Assembly (NCBI GenBank): GCA_910579725.1
Contig: CAJTUD010000006.1
Coordinates: 17,563 to 81,040 of the forward strand
Length of the DNA stretch: 63,478 nucleotides
Direction: 5' to 3'
Source: an uncultured Oscillospiraceae bacterium
Lineage (GTDB): Bacteria > Bacillota > Clostridia > Oscillospirales > Oscillospiraceae
Part shown: in pieces, positions 59,069 to 63,478 of the stretch
Numbering within the stretch: the stretch's first letter is position 1
How the letters are laid out: each line of letters opens with the position of its first letter
The notes under the pieces: model-generated
Databases searched by the model: none
The model's input: the letters and a program-made list of their open reading frames with translations, nothing else
What the model was told of the DNA's origin: nothing
Translations under genes and position numbers: made by a program

Positions 59069-59935
59069 ATGGGAAAAAAGACGTCCGGACGGATGCACAG
59101 CCGCACGATGATGATTCTGGCCCAGTATTTTACCAACAAGATGGCGGTGTTCTGCGCCAGTCTCATTGCGGTGCTGATATTGATGGCCATTTTCTTCCCC
59201 ATCCTTTCTCCCTACCATTATACCGATGTGGACTACACCGCCCTGTATGCCAAACCCAGCGCCGAGCACATCCTGGGCTGCGATGCGGCAGGACGGGATA
59301 TGCTGATGCTGCTGTGCTACAGCCTGCGCAACGCGCTGATCGTAGGCGCGGGGGCGGGAGCGGTGCAGCTGGTCATCGGACTGGTGCTGGGCGGCGTATC
59401 CGGCTATTTTGGCGGACGGATTGACAACGTGCTCAGCCGGGTCATTGATATCATGTATGGATTTCCAACGTTTCTGTTCAATCTGATTCTGGTGCTGCTG
59501 CTGGGGCGGAGCCTGTTCACCATCCTGCTGGCAATTGGACTGACCAGCTGGGCTCCCATGGCCCGCCTGGTACGCAGCCAGGTTATCACAGTCAAGCAGA
59601 GCGACTATGTGGAGGCTGGCCGCGCGCTGGGCGCTTCCAACGCGCGGATTCTGTTTCATTACATTCTGCCCAACTGTCTGGGTCCGATTGTCATCTGCCT
59701 GACCCAGGGCATCCCCGCGGCTATGTTTGCCGAGTCCGGTATGTCTCTGATCGGTCTGGGCATCCTGCCGCCCATGCCCAGCTGGGGCGGTCTGATCACC
59801 ACGGGGCAGCAGTTTATTCTCTATTATCCCCACATGATCCTCTTCCCTGCGCTGAGCTTTGGCATCACGGTTCTGGCCTTCTCCTATGTGGGCGACGGAC
59901 TGCGGGACGCCTTTGATCCGCGCCAGATTCATTGA
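59069..59935 (+). CDS. oppC: Oligopeptide ABC transporter permease 2
   Basis: A 288-residue permease of the OppC/DppC type: one N-terminal membrane segment (FCASLIAVLILMAIFFPIL), HILGCDAAGRDMLM, then five more segments and the EAA loop SDYVEAGRALGASNARILF. RBS GGAGG followed by GAAGGAC before the ATG. It lies five bases behind oppB and 14 bases ahead of oppD. Confidence 0.92.
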   Translation: MGKKTSGRMHSRTMMILAQYFTNKMAVFCASLIAVLILMAIFFPILSPYHYTDVDYTALYAKPSAEHILGCDAAGRDMLMLLCYSLRNALIVGAGAGAVQLVIGLVLGGVSGYFGGRIDNVLSRVIDIMYGFPTFLFNLILVLLLGRSLFTILLAIGLTSWAPMARLVRSQVITVKQSDYVEAGRALGASNARILFHYILPNCLGPIVICLTQGIPAAMFAESGMSLIGLGILPPMPSWGGLITTGQQFILYYPHMILFPALSFGITVLAFSYVGDGLRDAFDPRQIH

Positions 59936-59949
59936 AAGGGGGAGCCGGT

Positions 59950-60957
59950 TTGTCAGAAATTATTTTGGAAGTCAGGAACCTGCGAACCCAGTTCAAGCGA
60001 AAGGACGGCGTGGTCAAAGCTGTGGACGGCGTTTCCTACGCCCTTCGGCGGGGCGAAACGCTGGCCATTGTAGGCGAGTCCGGCTCCGGCAAGAGCGTCA
60101 GCGTCACCAGCGTGATGGGACTGATCCGCACAGGCCGTCAGGCCACCGTTCAGGGCGAGGCCATCTTCAAAGGGCAGGATCTTTTCAAGCTGCCCGGCCG
60201 GAAGCTGATGGAAATTCGGGGCAATGAGATTTCCATGATCTTTCAGGACCCCATGAGCTCCCTGAATCCCACCATGAAAATCGGAGAGCAGATCATCGAG
60301 CCCCTGCTGTGGCACAGGAAAGCTGACCGGGCGCAGGCCAGACAGCTGGGACTGAAGCTGCTGGAGGAAGTGGGCATCCCCAGTCCCAGGGAGCGGTTCA
60401 ACAGCTATCCTTTTGAATTCTCCGGCGGAATGCGCCAGAGGGTCATGATTGCCATGGCTCTGGCCAGCAGCCCTGATCTGCTCATCGCTGACGAGCCCAC
60501 CACCGCCTTGGACGTTACCGTTCAGGCGCAGATTCTGGGGCTGATTCAGAAGATGCAGCAGAAAAAGAATATGGCCATTATTCTCATCACCCACGATCTG
60601 GCGGTAGCCTCCTCCTTTTGCAGCCGGGTGATTGTCATGTATGCCGGGCATGTCATGGAGGAGGGGCCCATGTCCGACTTTATCCGCAATCCCGTCCATC
60701 CTTATGCCCAGGGACTGCTTCACTCCACTCCGGTGCTGGCAGACGGGCAGAAACGGCTGGAGGCCATCCCCGGTCAACCGCCGAATCCCAAGAATTTGCC
60801 TCAGGGCTGTCCGTTTGCCCCGCGCTGCGGCAAATGCATGGATATTTGCCGCAGGACGGCTCCGCCTGTGACGGAGGTTTCCGCGCAGCACAACGTATAT
60901 TGCTGGCTTTGCAGCGCGGATAGCCGGCAGGGAAAGGAGGCCGGCCATGGCGGATGA
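59950..60957 (+). CDS. oppD: Oligopeptide ABC transporter ATPase 1
   Basis: A 335-residue ABC ATPase. Walker A GESGSGKSVSV, Q-loop ISMIFQDPMSSLNP, ABC signature FSGGMRQRVMIA, Walker B LLIADEPTTALDVT and H-loop ILITHDLAV are all intact. The C-terminal oligopeptide domain carries Cys residues in GCPFAPRCGKCMDICRR. I start at the TTG at 59950, six bases behind GGGGGAG. It overlaps oppF by 11 bases. Confidence 0.93.
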   Translation: MSEIILEVRNLRTQFKRKDGVVKAVDGVSYALRRGETLAIVGESGSGKSVSVTSVMGLIRTGRQATVQGEAIFKGQDLFKLPGRKLMEIRGNEISMIFQDPMSSLNPTMKIGEQIIEPLLWHRKADRAQARQLGLKLLEEVGIPSPRERFNSYPFEFSGGMRQRVMIAMALASSPDLLIADEPTTALDVTVQAQILGLIQKMQQKKNMAIILITHDLAVASSFCSRVIVMYAGHVMEEGPMSDFIRNPVHPYAQGLLHSTPVLADGQKRLEAIPGQPPNPKNLPQGCPFAPRCGKCMDICRRTAPPVTEVSAQHNVYCWLCSADSRQGKEAGHGG

Positions 60958-61906
60958 GATCATTGTGCGGGCGGAAAATATCTCCAAGCACTTCAAGGTT
61001 GGCCGCCAGACCCTGCGGGCCGTGGACGGCGTCTCGTTCCAGCTGAAAAAGGGCACTACCCTGGGCATCGTGGGTGAATCCGGCTCCGGCAAGTCCACGC
61101 TGGCCCGGGTGGTCCTGGACCTCATCCCTGCCACCTCCGGTTCGGTAGAATTCATGGGAGAAAATTTTTTCCAGCTGTCCAAAGAAAAACGCCGCCTGCT
61201 GCGCCGGGAAATGCAGATTATATTTCAAAATCCTTTTCTCTCCCTGTTCCCCCATATGTCTGTCAGCGCTAACATTGCCGAGCCCTTTATCGTCAACAAG
61301 AAGTCTTTCGGTTCGCTTGGCAGGGCGGAATTGAACGAGCGGATTTCCGGACTGATGGACTTGGTCGGCGTACCCAGGGAGCATGCCGGCATGTATCCCC
61401 ATGAGCTGTCCGGGGGGCAGCAGCAGCGGGTGGGCATTGCCCGGGCGCTGGCTTTGAATCCAAAGCTGATTGTCTGCGACGAGCCTGTGTCCAGTCTGGA
61501 TGTATCCATCCAGGCCCAGATTCTCAATCTGCTTCTGGACCTCCAGCAGCAAAAGGAGCTCTCTTATATTTTCATCGCCCACAATCTGGCGGTGGTGGAG
61601 TATATCTCTACCCATGTGGCAGTGATGTATCTGGGCAAACTGGTAGAATATGCGGATACCCGGGAGCTCTACCGCAGTCCTCTGCACCCCTATACCAGGG
61701 CCCTGATGGAGAGCGTGCCGCAGGTGTCCGAGAATGGAGGGGAGTTCCATGGCATGGAGGGAGAGATTCCCTCGCCCCTGAATCCGCCCAAAGGCTGCCG
61801 GTTCTGTACCCGGTGCGCCCAGGCCTCCGACCGCTGCCGGGAGGAGGAGCCTGCTTACCACGAAGCGGCTCCTGGACACTATGCGGCCTGTCATCTGTAC
61901 GATTAA
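60947..61906 (+). CDS. oppF: Oligopeptide ABC transporter ATPase 2
   Basis: A 319-residue partner ATPase: Walker A GESGSGKSTLA, Q-loop MQIIFQNPFLSLFP, signature LSGGQQQRVGIA, Walker B LIVCDEPVSSLDVS and H-loop FIAHNLAVVEY. The C-terminal Cys cluster reads CRFCTRCAQASDRC. AAGGAGG lies before the ATG within the end of oppD. OppD and OppF together energise the transporter. Confidence 0.93.
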   Translation: MADEIIVRAENISKHFKVGRQTLRAVDGVSFQLKKGTTLGIVGESGSGKSTLARVVLDLIPATSGSVEFMGENFFQLSKEKRRLLRREMQIIFQNPFLSLFPHMSVSANIAEPFIVNKKSFGSLGRAELNERISGLMDLVGVPREHAGMYPHELSGGQQQRVGIARALALNPKLIVCDEPVSSLDVSIQAQILNLLLDLQQQKELSYIFIAHNLAVVEYISTHVAVMYLGKLVEYADTRELYRSPLHPYTRALMESVPQVSENGGEFHGMEGEIPSPLNPPKGCRFCTRCAQASDRCREEEPAYHEAAPGHYAACHLYD

Positions 61907-61927
61907 CAGGCAATAGAGAGAATTGCT

Positions 61928-63478
61928 ATGAAAAAAATTGTACTTCTGCCGCTGGATGAGCGGCCCTGCAACGCAAAATTCCCTTCCCTGCTGTTTGACT
62001 CCCCCGAGCTGACAGTAGTATGTCCGCCGAAGCTGGGGGACAAGAAAGAACCGGCGGAATATGGCGCGCTGGAGGCGTTCCTGCTGGAGGCATGCCGGGA
62101 TGCAGACGGATTGGTACTGAGTATGGACATGCTTCTGTACGGCGGGCTGATCCCTTCCCGGCTGCACAGCCTGGAGCAGGCGGAGACAGAGCGGCGGATG
62201 GAGCTGCTGCGGATCATCCGCAGGGCCCGCCCGGAGATGCCGGTATTCGCCTTCCACTGCATCATGCGGTGTCCCTCCTATTCCAGCGACGATGAAGAGC
62301 CGGACTACTATGGCCGGTTCGGCAGCGACATTCACCAGCTGGGAGTGGCCCGCCACAGGATGGAAAAGTGCGAAGAGACGGCCGGACAGGAGGCGCAGGC
62401 GCTGGAGCGGCGGATACCGCCCCAGGCATTGGAGGACTATTTGACCCGCAGGCGGCGGAATCTGGAGATGAATTTGAAGGCGCTGGAGCTGGCGGAGGAT
62501 GGGACCATCGATTTTCTGGCCGTTCCCCAGGACGATTCGGCTCCCCTGGGCTTTACCGCAATGGACCAGGCGCAAGTCCGTCTGGCTGTGAGGGAGAAGC
62601 GGCTGCAGCGAAAGGTGCTGATCTATCCCGGAGCGGACGAACTGGGGCTTACCCTGACCGCCCGGATGATAAACCGGCTGTACAGCCGCTGTCCGGCGGT
62701 GTATCCTCTCTATGCCAGCGAGGGAGCGCCCTTTGTGATTCCTCCTTTCGAGGACCGGCCTCTGGGAGAAACCGTTCGCTGCCAGATCGCAGCTGCGGGC
62801 TGCCGTCCGGCGGCATCGCCGGAGCAGGCGGACCTGATTCTTGCGCTGAGCGCGCCGCCGGTGAAGATGGCTGGCGCGGCTGTACAGCCGCGCCAGGATT
62901 TGGATTATGACGTGTGCCGCAGTCTGACTCCGTTTTTTCTGGAGATGTGCTTCTGGATGGACCGGGGCAAAGCTGTGAGCATCTGCGACAATGCCTACTG
63001 CAACGGCGGCGATCTGGAATTGCTGGCCATGCTGGATGCGGATGGGCGGATGCTGGAAGTGGCTGGATACGCGGGCTGGAACACCTCTGCCAACACCATG
63101 GGCACAGCTCTGGCGGAGGGAGTGCGGTATCTGCTCTGGGGAGCGGACAGTACATTTCTGGATTTTTTGGCGCTGCGGTATGTGGAGGACTGCGGCTATG
63201 ACGCGGTTGTGCGTCAGGCGGCGGCAGAGGAAGACCTGCCGGGAATGGGGCTCGACTACTTCCACGCCGGCAGTCAGGATGGCGAGGCGGCGGCGTGCGT
63301 CTTCCGGCGTTTGCAGGCATTTATTGACGCATCCATGCCCTCTGTGGCCCCCCGCCTCCGTCTGAAGCGTGTCCGCCTGCCCTGGAGGCGCATGTTTGAA
63401 GCGGATATTGAAGTGCAGGTAATCTTAGAACCTGTATTCACAGGTGTTGAACGCCGTCTGGGCGGGTCTTTTGCCGCC
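61928..63478 (+). CDS. DUF4127 family protein, 3' end open at window edge
   Basis: At least 517 codons. The beginning KKIVLLPLDERPCNAKFP and the stretch CNGGDLELLAMLDADG with AGWNTSANTMGTALAEG are hallmarks of DUF4127. I know of no experimentally proven function. No signal peptide. It directly follows oppF by 21 bases, so it belongs to the transporter operon and is likely to process the imported material. The frame does not stop before the window ends: after EADIEVQVILE it reads into the dispersed repeat starting at 63427, so the last residues (PVFTGVERRLGG) come from repeat DNA. Confidence 0.85.
   Translation, partial: MKKIVLLPLDERPCNAKFPSLLFDSPELTVVCPPKLGDKKEPAEYGALEAFLLEACRDADGLVLSMDMLLYGGLIPSRLHSLEQAETERRMELLRIIRRARPEMPVFAFHCIMRCPSYSSDDEEPDYYGRFGSDIHQLGVARHRMEKCEETAGQEAQALERRIPPQALEDYLTRRRRNLEMNLKALELAEDGTIDFLAVPQDDSAPLGFTAMDQAQVRLAVREKRLQRKVLIYPGADELGLTLTARMINRLYSRCPAVYPLYASEGAPFVIPPFEDRPLGETVRCQIAAAGCRPAASPEQADLILALSAPPVKMAGAAVQPRQDLDYDVCRSLTPFFLEMCFWMDRGKAVSICDNAYCNGGDLELLAMLDADGRMLEVAGYAGWNTSANTMGTALAEGVRYLLWGADSTFLDFLALRYVEDCGYDAVVRQAAAEEDLPGMGLDYFHAGSQDGEAAACVFRRLQAFIDASMPSVAPRLRLKRVRLPWRRMFEADIEVQVILEPVFTGVERRLGGSFAA
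63427..63478. repeat. Dispersed repeat, variant B, cut by the window edge
   Basis: Begins with the exact terminal motif AGAACCTGTATTCA, then CAGGTGTTGAACGCCGTCTG, and continues to the right edge. It matches the variant at 32497 over at least 50 bases. It lies in frame at the end of the DUF4127 gene. Confidence 0.8.

Overview
The window looks like chromosome of a high-G+C, Gram-positive anaerobe of the Clostridia, most likely an Oscillospiraceae gut or gut-like bacterium (Flavonifractor/Lawsonibacter/Oscillibacter type). This is inferred from the gene set (mini-RNase III, RqcH, DegV, PadR, sigma/anti-sigma of the RsiV type, MsmX-dependent style sugar transporters without their own ATPase), strong GGAGG ribosome sites, many TTG/GTG starts and high GC. 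No rRNA, tRNA or CRISPR array is visible.

Layout. 1-0.5 kb: the end of a helicase-like gene. 0.6-2.0 kb: an RsiV-type anti-sigma factor and its ECF sigma factor. 2.3-20.4 kb: a large starch/maltodextrin locus. Leftward run malE-malF-malG-alpha-amylase lipoprotein and lacI-neopullulanase-GH31 glucosidase; rightward run pullulanase-debranching enzyme-oligo-1,6-glucosidase-HAD phosphatase. Four TAATCGATTA-like sites at three near-consensus promoters define a candidate LacI-family regulon. 21.1-24.4 kb: a domain-permuted GH3 glycosidase and AraD. 24.4-38.8 kb: mostly housekeeping (DegV, a stalk-domain protein with a decayed NodB-like half, a two-component system, HtrA protease, endonuclease III, three small proteins, RqcH, MrnC, cation/proton antiporter), then a cobalamin riboswitch with no gene behind it and a PadR-DUF4097-membrane protein operon.

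38.9-41.4 kb is a small island: a VirE/VapE-type helicase gene followed by an iteron array around an AT-rich core, bracketed by two modules that look like type I toxin-antitoxin loci (tiny membrane peptide plus antisense RNA promoter). 41.6-45.3 kb: miaB, an acyl-ACP thioesterase with an apparent ACG start, and another GH13 enzyme.

45.5-63.5 kb is one rightward amino-sugar locus interrupted only by one reversed gene: four Gfo/Idh/MocA oxidoreductases, a TIM-barrel sugar isomerase/epimerase-like protein, NagA, NagB, a GH20-type hexosaminidase, a reversed DppA D-aminopeptidase, a complete oligopeptide ABC transporter and a DUF4127 protein. Together they suggest import of a glycopeptide (peptidoglycan or glycoprotein fragment), trimming of D-amino acids, oxidoreductive and hydrolytic glycan cleavage, and conversion of the amino sugar to fructose 6-phosphate.

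A family of short dispersed repeats sharing the terminal motif AGAACCTGTATTCA occurs at least six times, nearly always just behind a stop codon, and one copy runs into the end of the DUF4127 gene.
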